Source of the DNA: Akebia trifoliata
Lineage: Eukaryota > Streptophyta > Magnoliopsida > Ranunculales > Lardizabalaceae
Length of the DNA stretch: 64,000 bases
Assembly (NCBI GenBank): GCA_017979445.1
Contig: CM030705.1
Location: forward strand, 15,889,040-15,953,039
Direction of reading: 5' to 3'
In this document: positions 46,441 through 58,374 of the stretch, piece by piece
Layout: each line of letters starts with the position of its first letter
Position numbering within the stretch: position 1 is the stretch's first letter
Translations under genes and position numbers: made by a program
The notes under the pieces: generated by a model
What the model was told of the DNA's origin: nothing
The model's database searches: none
Seen by the model: the letters and a program-made list of their open reading frames with translations, nothing else

Positions 46441-46451
46441 GATAAGACCAC

Positions 46452-48078
46452 TGTAGATACCCCATTTTATGCATTCACCTAATTAATCAACTCACCAATC
46501 CGATTGCGACGATTCCCAATGATGGATGATTATTCCAATACTTTATTTGTTACTAGATATGTTTTAGAAATTTGGATGAGGCATCTCAAACTAACAAAAC
46601 TATAGAAATCACGTTACGTTAGAAAAATATAATCCCAAAAACATAGAAATCATCATTTTTCAAACAAAAAGAAGATTTACGATAAAAATCATTAAAAAAA
46701 GATCAAATTATCAAAATACCCCTAATATCAAAACATCTTTAAAGCCCCTTCTTATGCGTAGGAAAACCCTTTCGAACACATAAAAAAATAAAGTGAAATC
46801 AAATAAATCATTTCGTCAATTTTCACCAAACTTGTCAAAATTACGAAAATTCCTCTCATGGGGTTTACAATTGTTTAATGCATAAAGTTCGTAAATAACA
46901 CAAACCCATAATCTCATTAAATTCCTTATGAAAAATCTATTCCAAAACATCCTGGAACATCGAAAAACGACTTGAAACGTAAAAGTTATCTTCAGGGGCA
47001 AATAGTAATTTTTCAATTAAATTTTTTTTAAAATTTGAAATTAATAAATAAAATATTAATTAACATAAAGTGAAATCTTAATAAAATTAATTTAAAAATC
47101 TGAACTAAGAAAATTAATTAATCAAGCCCTTAAGCAAAATTGTTGATGGTTGTCCACTTATTTAAGTGGTGCCCCATTGATATTTATTAAAAGACCCCTC
47201 CATCTGGGGTTCCAAATAATTAAAGATATAATTAGGGGGTTCTCCACAAAACTTAAAAATATATTCTTTCATTGTACGCAAGATTAAAAAATATAATTTA
47301 AAAGACCAAGTCAATCTCATAAGACTTAAGTCAAAACCTTAATCTAAAGAAACCTAGTCAATCAAATAAGACTTAAGTCAAAACTCTAATTAAACAACCT
47401 TATCTTATCTAAAAGAAGACCTAGTCAAACCCTAATTCTTCCATAAAAATCTATAAATAGGAGCCTCCATAACCTTATTTCACAGGTCAAAATAAATCCT
47501 AGGAAAAATAGGTCAAAAAGTTTCCCTAACCTTCTCCAAACCCTGATTTTGAAGTCCTAACTCCCTACTTATCATCCAAACCCTAGGTTTTGTAGAAAAA
47601 CTTCCAAAAACTCTTCAAAAAATATTTGAAAATTCATCAAAAATTTTAGAAAATACTCAGATCTAGAAAAAAATAATTCATCTTGGAGACCCGAAACAGG
47701 TCGAGTGACGAAAATAAAGCGAGAAGTATTTTACGAAGAGCTATTCTACCAATTCTAAGGGAAAAAATCGTTGCGATCATCGTATATGTATATTTTTTTT
47801 ATTCTATTTGTTTTATTTATTTATTTTTGGTCTTTTAGCAATGTAATCATTTTTTAGAAAATAGTAGAGACCAGCGTTTGCCGGGCGGGATTGGTGATTA
47901 ACACCTTTCAACCCTGTAACGTGATTCCCGGACCATAGTTTATTTTTATTCGTAGATTAGTTATTTTTATTTGTTAGAGTCAATACTCAATTTTTAGACC
48001 ATAATAACTAGGTGGCGACTCCCAAACCTTAAAAATAAAAAACGAATCCGCACGTCCCGCGGATCGAGGACGCTTTCA
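46452..48078 (+). mobile_element. 5' LTR of Tat copy E
   Basis: 1627 bp, TGTAGATACCCCATTTTATG...GAGGACGCTTTCA. TATAAATAGG at 47452 and AGGAGCCTCCATAACC follow the same promoter layout as copy A. PBS TGGTGACTCTGTTGGAGA lies at 48080-48097. Confidence 0.9.
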
Positions 48079-48079
48079 G

Positions 48080-51000
48080 TGGTGACTCTGTTGGAGATTA
48101 TTGAGGATCAGACTTGAAAAGCCCTAAGTATGGGAAGTATTGTCAGAACGACCTAGTTTTTTATTTTATTTTTAGTTATTTGTTTTTTTATTTATTTTTA
48201 TTTTTTATCATTCTTTTTGGCTCGATTATTGATTACTTGTTTGAATGGTGAATATTTTATTTTGGCACATTTTTTTATGATTAAATTTAGGGTCACTCGG
48301 AATGACCCTAAATAATACATGATTTCAAGAGGGTAATGATATGAAATAATGATTTTTGACCCATTTTTTTATCTAGTTTATTTTATATTTTTGGATTGTA
48401 TTATCTTCTCTTGGCATTATTTGGATTGATTTTAGGTACGTTATTTTGGAGTATCACTTTCTATGATCCAATCTAGGGTCATTTTGGGATGACTCTAAAC
48501 AATGAAATATTCAAATTAACATATGAATTAAGGACGAAATGATGGTGGTTGGGAGGAGGAATTTTTTTTTTTGTTGAAAATTTTGTTTGGACATTAATAT
48601 GCATGGGTAATAAATTGTGAAAATAAATTATTTGTGAGTGATGTGCTAAGAAATAAATAATTTGCTTTTTTTAATATTATTTGTGATGAGAGAATTTCAA
48701 GAATTTTTTATTTTATTTTTTCGTGGTGTGCCGATAGTAGAAAACTTTTTTTTTACTGTTTTTATCTTCTTTTCCCATGGAAAAAAGAAAAAATAGCAAT
48801 GTAAAAAAAGTTCTCTTTTTCTCTCTCTCTCTCTCTGTGCATGTCTTGAGCGATTCCTTGAATTGAGATCAATTAGGTATTTAGGCTATAATTATTTTGT
48901 TTAATCTGTTTCAACTATTTGAATCTCTTAAAGATTGCGATTTCTTCATGGTAAAATGGTGGGAAGTGATGGAGTTTCATGTTATGATCATCGTGATCAT
49001 TAAGGTTCTGTTTTGAGAAAGTTGAAGAACAACGGAGTAGAAAAGTTTGGATTCATCTATGTGGAGAGACAGTAGTTTGAACTTTGAATTAAACTTCTCA
49101 AGTTTGAGATGCGTCTAACTAAGAAGAGTTCCACAGTCTATGAGTCAAGCTCGAAACCTGTTTGAAATACGATTCCTTTGAATTTATATGGATTAGGTTT
49201 AATCTGTTAAATTTTTATTTCTTGATTGAATCTCTAAAAGATTTCGAGCTCTAACAGAACGTTAATGAAAGATAAGTTGGAATTGTCTTTTCCGGATTCG
49301 AGTTTGTTTTGAAGATCATGAGAAACATGTCTTGGGGCTGTTAATGCCTTCAAGACCTGTTGGTTCCCTTCCTTTTGAGTTTCTTCCATGACTTTGTCTC
49401 CAGAAAGAGAGTATTAAATAAGTTTAATCCACTGTTGGAGGATCTCCTTCAGCAACATAAGAAGGTGCGGTCATTATCATCTGTGTTCTCTTTAATGAAG
49501 ACTATTCCACTTGCAAATTGTTGACAAAAAGGTATGTGGCACACAGATGCTTCATAGGTTTATCTAACAGTAACTTTCAAGGATTATTTTAATTTAATTT
49601 TTATTTTTTGTGAAAGAAAATAAGAGTGTTATGAGTGTGCGTTGCTGGCAGCAACATAATGATAATAATAATAATAATAAAAGTTGTGAATTGAGTTGGG
49701 TGTTTTGTATTGCTGGCAGCAACATTACAAAAGGAAAACAAAAAAATGAGTTTAGTGTGTTGAAATCTTCTTAAAGGTCTTTGACCTCCTCACGTGGCAC
49801 AACATATATTTTTTTTAAAATCATTTTTGGAAATTTACTTGACAAATTTTTTGTTATTTGGGTTAGAAAAAAAAAAGGTAAGGCTATCCTCACTAACCTA
49901 ATAAGATTTCCTACTTACTAAGAGTTATTGACCTCATCACATAGCACCCAAAAGAGTGATCCAATGCCACGTGCTTGTGGCGGATAAAATTATGAGATTA
50001 AAAAAAAAAATTTCAAGAAAATTTAAAAAAATTAATTTTCATTTTTGAATTTTGATTTCAAATTTGATTTCATAGATGTTCATTTTCAAAATATGGGATC
50101 AAAGTTAATTTCACTTTTGAATCCAAACTTTTCCGTTAAATCTAGAAGGTTGTGACATTGAATTGCAGACATGATCAATCACGTTGGCCTAATGACCCTT
50201 CGTAAAATTTGAAACCTTATGAGTTGTTCAAGTTAGCCTATGTCCTCAAGAAGGTTCGTCAAGCATGTCTCTAAAAAAAATGATTTTATTTTTGTGCCTA
50301 TCTCAATGTTTGATTAATGATTGATATTGTTTTTGTTTTAGCCTCATTGATTGATCATCGTTATTCTCTTTTTTACTATCTTGATTGATTGCCTGTCTAA
50401 TATGCCATAATCTTAATTGATATATATTTTTGATGTGCGTGCATTGATCTTGATTGATGCTATGGATATTTATGTTTTATGATCATATTTTTCTAATATC
50501 CATATTGTGATGATTTGATCTGGCCCATGGGCCCATTTATCAGAAAAATGCCCCGGGCACACCCCACCTTGTTTTGCATACACCACTAGCATGTTTATCG
50601 CTTTGCACGCTTGCATGTCTCTTATAGCCAATGTGGTACTAGTGTATGGCCCGATCTCCTCGTGAGATGCGACGTCATGCATAAAAACCACAAACCCAGT
50701 CACGTACCTTTATGGTATATAAAATTGGGGCATCAATACTGTTTGATTAGGTGACACTGAAAGGTATATCGATGCACCCAGACTGGACTGACTTGAGCCT
50801 TTGTTCTATTGTAAATCGCAAAGTCACATGTCCCGATCGCCAACCCTAGACTTGTACCTATGCGGTATATCAAGGTTAATCTAAGTTCATCAACTGCACT
50901 TCTTGGTTAAAATCAGTATCTAAGCGAGATCCTACCTCGATGTACTATGGTACAAGAAAAATAAACTACGTCTATTCTAGAAGAGAGGTGACTTGTGACT

Positions 51001-52222
51001 TAAGAGTGCCCTTGCTCAGCATCGTATGCTACTTCTCAACTGGGGATTAAACTGGCTATTTTTTAACTTTAGATATTTGAGTTGGAGTCTTAGATTATCA
51101 CCTGTACGGTATATCAAACCAAGTTACAGCGTACTATCTAATTGAGTACACTCAAGAGGTATATAGGTGTACTTAGGCAAGGGTGGCCAGATAAAATGCA
51201 TTGCACGTAGTAAACCTAGAGTGTAGAAACCTCCGCTTTAGGTCACAACTCGAACTTATCGTGGGTGTTCCAGGTTACTTTTTGGAATTGGACCTTACAA
51301 ATGATGTGATCAAGAATGTACGATTTTGTCCTCAAGGATCAAATTTTTTTGTTTAACCTGATTCGAAATTACTATATTACTGGGTGCACCAACCCAATAA
51401 AGAATCCATTAGCAATAATTCATAATGGCTTAGTCCACTCGATCCAACAATCATGATGGGCCGGACCATTTGAATCAAAATGGAATTCAAACTCTTTTCT
51501 AATTCGAGTTTCAACCCATTTTAAAAGAAGAAAAATATTTTCTAGAAAAAATGTTTACCAAACGAAAAGAAGATGAAGGAAAAATGATTCACAAAAGATC
51601 TATTTTTGGCATGGACCTTAGAAAATGTTTGAAATATGTTTTTCTAAAGAAAAAAGATTTTTACAAAAAATCTATTTTTGGCATGGACCTTGAAAAAGTA
51701 TAAAAATATGTTTTTCTAAAAAGAAAATGATTGCAAAAAATAATTGGATTTGTGAAAGTTTTTATTCAATGAAAACATCATTTGTCAATAATTTTCAAAA
51801 ATGCAATAAAATGATTTTCCTTCTGAATAATTATTGCATGAATGAATTTTTTAATAGATTGGTGCAGAAAATTCAATAAAAACTTAGGATTCATTAAAAT
51901 GTTATCAAGGAGGTAACACTAAAATTGATAATTCACCTTCAATGAGGTTTAAAGGTTATCATTGCACTTAAGTTAAATTGTCCATCTAGCTAGGGTTGTA
52001 AGTCCAATCAGTTAGAACAAACGTCAGTACTAAGTGAATTGTTAGAAATGACCCTAAAATCTTTCAAAATTATATAGTTGTTCCTTAAATATCGTAGTGC
52101 CTTAATCCTAACGGTTGTAAGCAATGTCTCAGTCCTCAGTCTTAATCAAGCCCGTTGTGGGTAGTTGTCTTGAGTTTTCATGATTCATTTGGCTTAGCTT
52201 GAGTCATTTTTTCAACAAGGTC
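48080..52222 (+). other. PBS and long leader of Tat copy E
   Basis: Begins with the PBS at 48080-48097. About 4.1 kb follows without protein domains, colinear with 11567-15361 of copy A. It contains a (CT)n tract (about 48815-48836) and an (AAT)n tract (about 49660-49682). The strongest similarity to copy A covers about 50505-52222. Confidence 0.65.
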
Positions 52223-52490
52223 ATGTCTTCTTTAGATCAAGTCTACTATTTTCCTGTTGAGTCGAGTTAGTTTGTCGAGTCTATAGAGGTGTTCGTCGCC
52301 TCATCTGAATTTGATTGGATAAAGGAAAATTTTGAATATCAAGTGCATTAATGGATTAATTAATAATCTAATTTCAATGATAGATTTCTTTCCTGAACAA
52401 AAAGATAAGAGTTGGGCTCAACTTTTAATCAAGAAAGCAAAGGTCATTAACCTTGAACAAAAAATAATTCCCAATGACATGGAATAGATA
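52223..52490 (+). pseudogene. Short ORF with shared TAG (copy E)
   Basis: ATG at 52223 opens MSSLDQVYYFPV and meets TAG at 52268-52270, codon 16, exactly as in copy A; then SEFDWIKENFEY is readable. The part after about 52490 corresponds to 15600-15790 of copy A with a further deletion. Function unknown; probably the Gag N-terminus remnant. Confidence 0.45.
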
Positions 52491-52569
52491 CCCACTCGAT
52501 GGAATGGAAATACCAATGAAACCAAAGAAGATGTTACAAAACATGTCGATGTTGTCCTTTCTGTAAAAC

Positions 52570-53231
52570 AAATGCCATAAGTTGATACGGGGTACCTTTG
52601 GAATTAGTCTCTGATGATGGGTCACACTTCAAAGTCAAGGATTACTTTGTGTTCAAAATTCAAGATCCAGCATCACAAATAATCTCTCTACTGTCTTCGT
52701 ACCAATGGAACAGTTAAAATAGCTAATAAAAATCTCAAAATGATCATCAGGAAAATGTGTCAATCAAACTGGGATTGCTTAGAAAAGTTACTGGTTGCAT
52801 TATGGGTATATCGTACTTCAATACAATCTTTTACTGGAATTACTTTCTATCGTTTGATACAGAAATAGTCTTACTAGTTGAAAGGGAAATCCCTTCACTC
52901 AAGGCCTTGATGGAAAGTCAATTGCTAAAAATAGATTGGGTTCATCAACGGTTCGAAGAACTAAACTTGATAGAAGAAAAATGACTAAGAGCTTTGTACC
53001 ACGTGCAGGCTTATCAAAGAAGAGTCGCTCGTGAGTTTGACAAAAAGATTAAGGCCTGTCACTTACAAGTCGGGGATTTAATACTCAAAGAGAATCGGAC
53101 ACCTATCTTGGGGAGGTCCGTTCATCATTAAAGAAATATTATCAGAAAAAACTGTCAGACTTCAAGATCATGATGGAATCGAATTACCAGAACCAACCAA
53201 CCTTGACCAGATCAAGCGGTATTACATTTAA
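52570..53231 (+). pseudogene. Tat/Ogre-type integrase, C-terminal two thirds (copy E)
   Basis: Reads YGVPLELVSDDGSHFK, NGTV-A-NKNLKMIIRKMCQSN, LVEREIPSLKALMESQLLKI, then QRFEELNLIEEK, ALYHVQAYQRRVARE, FDKKIKACHLQVGDLILKEN and finally EPTNLDQIKRYYI with TAA at 53229. The second catalytic Asp is kept (VSDD). The catalytic Glu position reads TAA (GTTAAAATAGCT). It starts at the same place in the domain as copy A. Confidence 0.85.
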
Positions 53232-55139
53232 GGAGGTCATCTTTGGCCGAATCAAATTTCCTTCTACTTAGTTAAATATCTTCTTTCTTAGCCCTCTGCT
53301 GTTTTTTTTGAAAAAAAAAATCTTTTTTTTCTTTCTCAACCCAATCACCCAACCTAGGGGAGGGAAAAATTCGAACTATGTTTTGGTCTGATCCCAAAAT
53401 TCTAGGGTACGTAAGCAACTTGAGAAGTTACTCCAGGCCCGACCACATCAAAAAAAAAAAAAAAATTCCTTCCCAAAGAAACAAATAAAAAATAAAAAAA
53501 AAGAAATATTGGAGAAGAAAATTCGAAGAAAAAGAAATGCCACACAAGAGGCATTTGAATTTTTGAGCCTCAAAATTCTTTTCTTTTTATGCCCAATCCT
53601 AAGCTTGCCTATGAAAGTCCTACTAAGTACCGTGTGAAAAAGTCAATGAAGGTAGCAAATCATGATCAGACAGTAACTCTAGAAGTTCAAAAGGGGAAGA
53701 AAAGATAAAAAAATCTCCTAGGTTGAAAATCCGAAAGGACGACTTAGGCAAAAATTAAGGCAAGCTCGCAAGGTTGAAAATCTGGAAGGACGACCTTTAA
53801 AACAATCAGAATAAATAAAAAAATTTGCTAAGTTGAAAATCTGAAAGGGCGACTTAGGCAAAAATTAAGGCAAGCTCGTGAGGTTGAAAATCCGAAAAGA
53901 CAGCATTGACAACAATCAGAGCAAAAAAAGAAAAATTATAAGCTCGCTAGATCGAAAACCTAAAAAGACGATCTAGGTAAAAACTAGAGCATACTCGCTA
54001 GATTGAAAACCTGAAAAGACAATCTAGGCAAAAATTATAGCAATCAAAAAATAAAAGAAAATCTCCGTTGAGTTGAAAAGCTAAAAGACGGTCTGAACCG
54101 AAACATCAGAAGTCCAAATGACCAAGTTTCAGTGTCCAAATGACCAAGTTTCAATATCCAACTTAAACCAAGCAAGGACTCAGAAGTCACGAGTATCATT
54201 TATGATTGAGCCTGACTCAAAATCTTCAATATAAAAAGATCAAAATTAAAAGTTGAATCTTTATTGCGCTTGTGGTAATCAAATATTTCAAACCATCATA
54301 ACAATGGGCGCTTCCTTTTTTTAGCGTGTAGTTTTCCCCTTACACTAGGGGCATTTAAAAAAAATAAATTTTGTGTTCAATTATCTCTACTGCAGTGTTT
54401 CCTGTCAAATTAGGAGCATTTTGTTCTCAAGCTTGATCAATGTTAACGGGAACGCCAAATTTAAGGTTACCCTCTTAATGACAATCTTTTAGAAAACCCC
54501 TGAGATTCAAAGGAAGTTTAAAATTCATAAATTTTTTGAAAACCATGAGGTTGAAACAAAAGTGTCTCTGATCTCATATTTGGTTTTGCTCAGAAAATAA
54601 CTCATTACCTTATAATCCAGATAGGATATTCATTCTTTCCCAGACTTCTTCACTCTTGCTCAGATGCTACCGATGATTTTCTCAGAGTTTTCTCAGAATT
54701 ATGCTCAGATGCGGCCGAGAATTTTTTCGAAATTATGCTCAGATGCCGCCGAGGGTTCTCTCAGAATCATGTACAGAATTATGCTCAGATACCGTCGAGG
54801 GTTTTCTCGAAATTATGCCCAGGTTTATGCTCAGTTATACTCGATTTTTACTCAATTTTTTTTACTCAGATTTCAAGTACACATAATTGCATATTTTTAG
54901 TCAGGGAGAATTTCCTAAAATTCAAAGATCTGATGCCATCAATGAGAGCTCACGCTCAAGGACCTGACAACTTTTTAGTTCGAGGAGAGTTTTACCCTTA
55001 AGGATCCTTACACCTTGAGGAATTGTTAAGTCAGGCTGCAAAATGAACTGTCACTAGCTTTGGCATTCGGATGTCGCACTATCTACTAAAATAGATTTGC
55101 TATCTAGTTTGCTTCAACTTTCTGTCAAAAAGGGGCATC
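53232..55139 (+). other. 3' untranslated repeat-rich region of Tat copy E
   Basis: Contains the AACTATGTTTTGGT...GTACGTAAGCAA block, the GTTGAAAA..CGAAAGG repeats (about 53715-54090), a short duplication of AAATGACCAAGTTTCA (about 54116-54156), a five-unit version of the 33-bp minisatellite (54655-54815) and a PPT AAAAAGGGG before the LTR. Open frames over the minisatellite are artefacts. Confidence 0.8.
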
Positions 55140-55912
55140 TGTAGACACCCTATTTTTGCATTCACCTAATTAATCAACTCGTCAACCCGATCTCGATGAT
55201 TCCCAATGATAGATAATTATTCCAATGCTTTATTTGTTATTAGATATGTTTCAAAAATTTGGATGAGACATCTCAAACTAACAAAACTATAGACACCATG
55301 CTACGCTAGAAAAATATAACCCCAAAAACATAGAAATCATCATTTTTCAGACAAAAAGAAGCTTTACGATAAAAATCACTAAAAAATGATCAAATTATCA
55401 AAATACCCCTAACATCAAAACATCCAAAGTGAAACCAAATAAACCATTTCGTCAATTTTTATCAAATTTGTCAAAATTATAAAAATGCCCTTCATGAGAT
55501 TCATAATTTTTTCTTGCAAAAAATTCGTAAATGACACAAACCCATAATGTCATTGAATTCCTTACAAAAAACCAATTCCAAAACATCTTGGAACATCAAA
55601 AAATGACTTGAAACGCAAAAGTTCTCTTCAAGGGCAAAACGATAATTTTTCAATTTAAAAAATTTTAAAATTTTAAATTAATAAATAAAATACTAATTAA
55701 CGTAAAGTGAAACCTTAATAAAATTAATTTTAAAATCTGAACCAAGAAAATTAATCAATCAAGCCCTCAGGCAAAATTGTTGATAGTTATCCACTTATTT
55801 AAGTGGAGCTCCCTTGATATTTATTTAAAGACCCTTCCATCTAGGGGTCCAAATAATTAAATATATAATTAGGGGGTTCTCCATAAAACTTAAAAATATA
55901 TTATTTCATTGT
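55140..55912 (+). mobile_element. Truncated 3' LTR of Tat copy E
   Basis: Starts TGTAGACACCCTATTTTTGC and runs to TTATTTCATTGT, aligning with roughly the first half of the other LTRs. It lacks the TATA box and LTR end. The next bases are gypsy protease. A short internal deletion relative to copy E's 5' LTR is also visible near 55425. Confidence 0.85.
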
Positions 55913-56757
55913 TGATATAGGAGCATTACATAGATTCATTTCCCTTATAGAGGTGAAACACCCCCATATCAAGCTCAAGAAAGATTCTAGCTGCATGAAA
56001 GGTGTTAATTCCTAAGCCATTCTGTCCAAGGGTAGACTAAGGTTGTGTCCATCAAGATAGGGACATAGAAGGGTAAGCTTGACTTGCTCACAGTTCCACT
56101 CGTTAAATGCAGAGTCGTCATTAGAATGAACTTTTTTCGACAAAATAAGGTCGTTCCAATACCATTTGCCAACACACTGGGCATGCTAGGTGAATGCCCA
56201 ATCTTCATTCCCATTTCCACAGATAGTGAAGAGGGAAAAATAATCTCAGCCCTTCAGTTGAAGAAAGGGGAGCAAATTTATATTGCTATTTTACAAGTTG
56301 AACTTAATGATCAGAACCATAGTTCAACTCCCACTTTAGTTAAATAAGTATTGAAAGAATTTGATAATGTGATGCCCAATGAGCTTCTTAAAGCCTTATC
56401 GCCACATAAGCTAATTGATTATCAGATTGAACTAGTACCTGGTGTCACACCTCCGTGAAGGGGCCTTACAAGATAAGTCATCCGTAATTACTTGAGTTAC
56501 GCAAGCAATTTGATGAATTTTTGAAGTATGGGTTTATGAGACCTTCCAAGGCACCTTATGGGGCATTTTTTTTGTTCCAAAAAAAAATATGACGAGTCAT
56601 TACGACTTTGTGTTGACTACCAAGCATTGAATAATGTTACCATCAAGAACAAGTATCCAATCCCATTGATTATTGACTTATTCGATCAACTTGGGGCAAT
56701 CAAATACTCTTCGAAGTTGGATTTGAGATCAAGTTATATCAAGTTCAAGTTGTAAAA
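55911..56757 (+). pseudogene. Tekay protease and RT N-terminal half
   Basis: VDIGALHRFIS (55911) is the protease active site with Thr of DTG changed to Ile. Then come KVDLLTVPL-type sequence, FANTLGMLG, the RT approach ([29 protein letters not shown]) and [30 protein letters not shown], ending in a stop at 56755. The palm YVDD, thumb and RNase H are deleted. Reverse transcription is not possible from this copy. Confidence 0.88.
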
Positions 56758-56779
56758 GAAAGCGTTTAGTTATTTCTCA

Positions 56780-57440
56780 AGCATGTCATTAAGTATTGGG
56801 GTGTGCATAAAAATATTATCAGTGATAGAGATTCAAAATTCATAGGAAAGTTTTGGGGTGAACTGTTCAGATTACCTGGGTTTCAGCTTGACTTTTCGAC
56901 TAGTATGCATCCTTAAACAGATGGGTAAACGGAGAGATTCAATGCTATGTTGGAGTATTTAAGGCATTTTGTCACTGCCAACCATAAGGATTAGGAGAAT
57001 CTTCTTGATGTCGCGTAGTTCAGTTTTAACTTTTAAAATAGCTCTTCTTCCATCAAAAGAGTCTTTTTGAATTTATTACTGGCTAATAACCTCTAACTCC
57101 TCATACTATTATTTTAAGCTATCGGGGACAGTGTCCAAGGGTGTATAGGTTTGCTAAGCTTTGGCAAGACAATAATGAAATTACTAGGTCTTATTTTGAA
57201 AAAGCATTCAAGCGAATGAAGAAATAGGCTAATGAACGTCGTTAATCAAATCCTTTCAAAGTTGGTGACTTAGTTATACTCAAGACCGAACAGTTGAGAA
57301 TGTTCAACTGAGTTTAACAAGCACACAAAGGCTTGATACAACTTTATGAAGGTCTAATGCTCATCCTCTCTTGAGTTGGCAAAGTCTCCTATAAATTGAA
57401 GTTACTACACTGGTTACATAACATTCACCCTGTTTTTCAT
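56780..57440 (+). pseudogene. Tekay integrase core and C-terminal region
   Basis: VIKYWGVHKNIISDRDSKFI (second catalytic Asp), FWGELFRLPGFQLDFSTSMH, QTDG-TERFNAMLEYLRHFV (catalytic Glu) and EKAFKRMKK, then a GPY-like part (YEGLM...VGKVSYKLKLLHWLHNIHP). The first catalytic Asp region was lost with the upstream deletion. Several stops are present. Confidence 0.85.
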
Positions 57441-57720
57441 GCCAGTTGTCTCAAGTCATTTCATGTAGATCTAATAGATCTAGCACATAACATTCCAACA
57501 CGTATACTTTTTCATTCAACAATTTAGCCAGAGCGTGTTGTCAACAATGTTCTAGCAAAACGTCAAGTTAACAACAATTTAAACAAGCGACAATACGTGA
57601 AGTACTTCGTCAAATGGAAGAATATGCCAGAATGTGAAGCTACCTAGGAAAGTGTAAAGAATTTACCACCTTTCAAGTAGAAGATTAAAGAGTTTCTTAA
57701 GGACAATACGATAAGGACGT
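57441..57720 (+). pseudogene. Integrase-linked chromodomain of the Tekay element
   Basis: After FHASCLKSFH, the block PERVVNNVLAKRQVNN leads to the chromodomain core QYVKYFVKWKNMPECEAT followed by a TAG at the conserved Trp (ATWE pattern), then ESVKNLPPF and KIKEFL. Chromodomains of this clade direct insertion towards heterochromatin histone marks. Two aromatic positions (Y and W in VKW) are still there. Confidence 0.85.
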
Positions 57721-57742
57721 CTGCAGAATAGGTAGGGGAGAC

Positions 57743-58270
57743 TGTGAAGGCCATACATGATGACACCTATAATTAGGTGTAGCTCACCCTTAAGTCATCT
57801 TGGAGCACCCATGTAATCTTATTTAAAGCTCACGTATGAAGCCATATTAGCCCCTGTGCCAAGGCATATCTATTAGCTTAATGACATTTTTGTAATAAAA
57901 TAGGAAAGTGTATGACCGGCTTATATTTTTGATGTTTCCTTCTAGAAATCTAGGAAATACTTAGCATACTCTTTGTAGGAAAGGCATTTTTTATCCTAAT
58001 CCCCGCCCTACACCTATGTTAACTTCGAGCCTTCGCCTAAGCTACGTGGAGTCCTGCGTGACATAGATCACTAGTTACTTATAGCACACCAATTTGCTTT
58101 TGTAACGTGTTACTCTGTATAATTTGCATACTATATTAACAAAGTTGCCTCTGAACTTTGCCTCGTGTGGCTACTTACGTTTTATGTGTGAGATAATTTT
58201 GACAAACTTGCTTGTGGATTAGCACCCCAAGCACTGCACGATCTCGCTTCGAAAGAATACGATTATGACA
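57743..58270 (+). mobile_element. 3' LTR of the Tekay element, preceded by PPT
   Basis: 528 bp, TGTGAAGGCCATACATG...GATTATGACA. The purine tract GGTAGGGGAG (57731-57740) next to it is the PPT. The CTTAG duplication follows at 58271-58275. Confidence 0.92.
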
Positions 58271-58275
58271 CTTAG

Positions 58276-58374
58276 CACTATGTGAAAAAACCCATATTTG
58301 ACGGTCTTAGCCCGTCAAATTTCTCAAAATTTGACGGACCATCCCATCAAATATGCTCATCAAATATTTTCTTG
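58276..58374. mobile_element. CACTA-like terminal fragment
   Basis: Starts CACTATGTGAAAAAACCC directly after the Tekay target duplication and contains nested inverted copies of TTTGACGG / CCGTCAAA, the subterminal repeat style of plant CACTA transposons. ATTTTCTTGTAG near 58363-58374 looks like an opposite end. With only about 100 bp and no transposase, this may be a tiny derivative or one end of a larger, unrecognised element. Confidence 0.45.

Larger units (their letters stand above)
46452..55912 (+). mobile_element. Non-autonomous Tat/Ogre-like element, 3' LTR truncated (copy E)
   Basis: Same organisation as copy A: LTR, PBS, about 4 kb leader, short ORF with TAG at codon 16, partial integrase, repeat-rich 3' region, PPT, LTR. 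It is inserted in the Tekay protease; ACCAC (46447-46451) precedes the 5' LTR. The 3' LTR stops after about 773 bp at TTTCATTGT, and Tekay protease sequence resumes at once. The distal half of the LTR and the second target duplication were deleted. Confidence 0.88.
44579..58270 (+). mobile_element. Tekay/Del-type Ty3/gypsy element with chromodomain, interrupted by Tat copy E
   Basis: LTRs at 44579-45126 and 57743-58270 are homologous, start TGTGAAGG and end in CA. A perfect 5-bp target duplication CTTAG flanks the whole (44574-44578 and 58271-58275). PBS, gag, protease, RT, integrase and chromodomain lie in the order of chromoviruses of the Tekay clade. A Tat-family element (46452-about 55912) interrupts the protease. 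Further internal deletion removed most of RT, RNase H and the integrase N-terminus. Not autonomous now. Confidence 0.9.
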
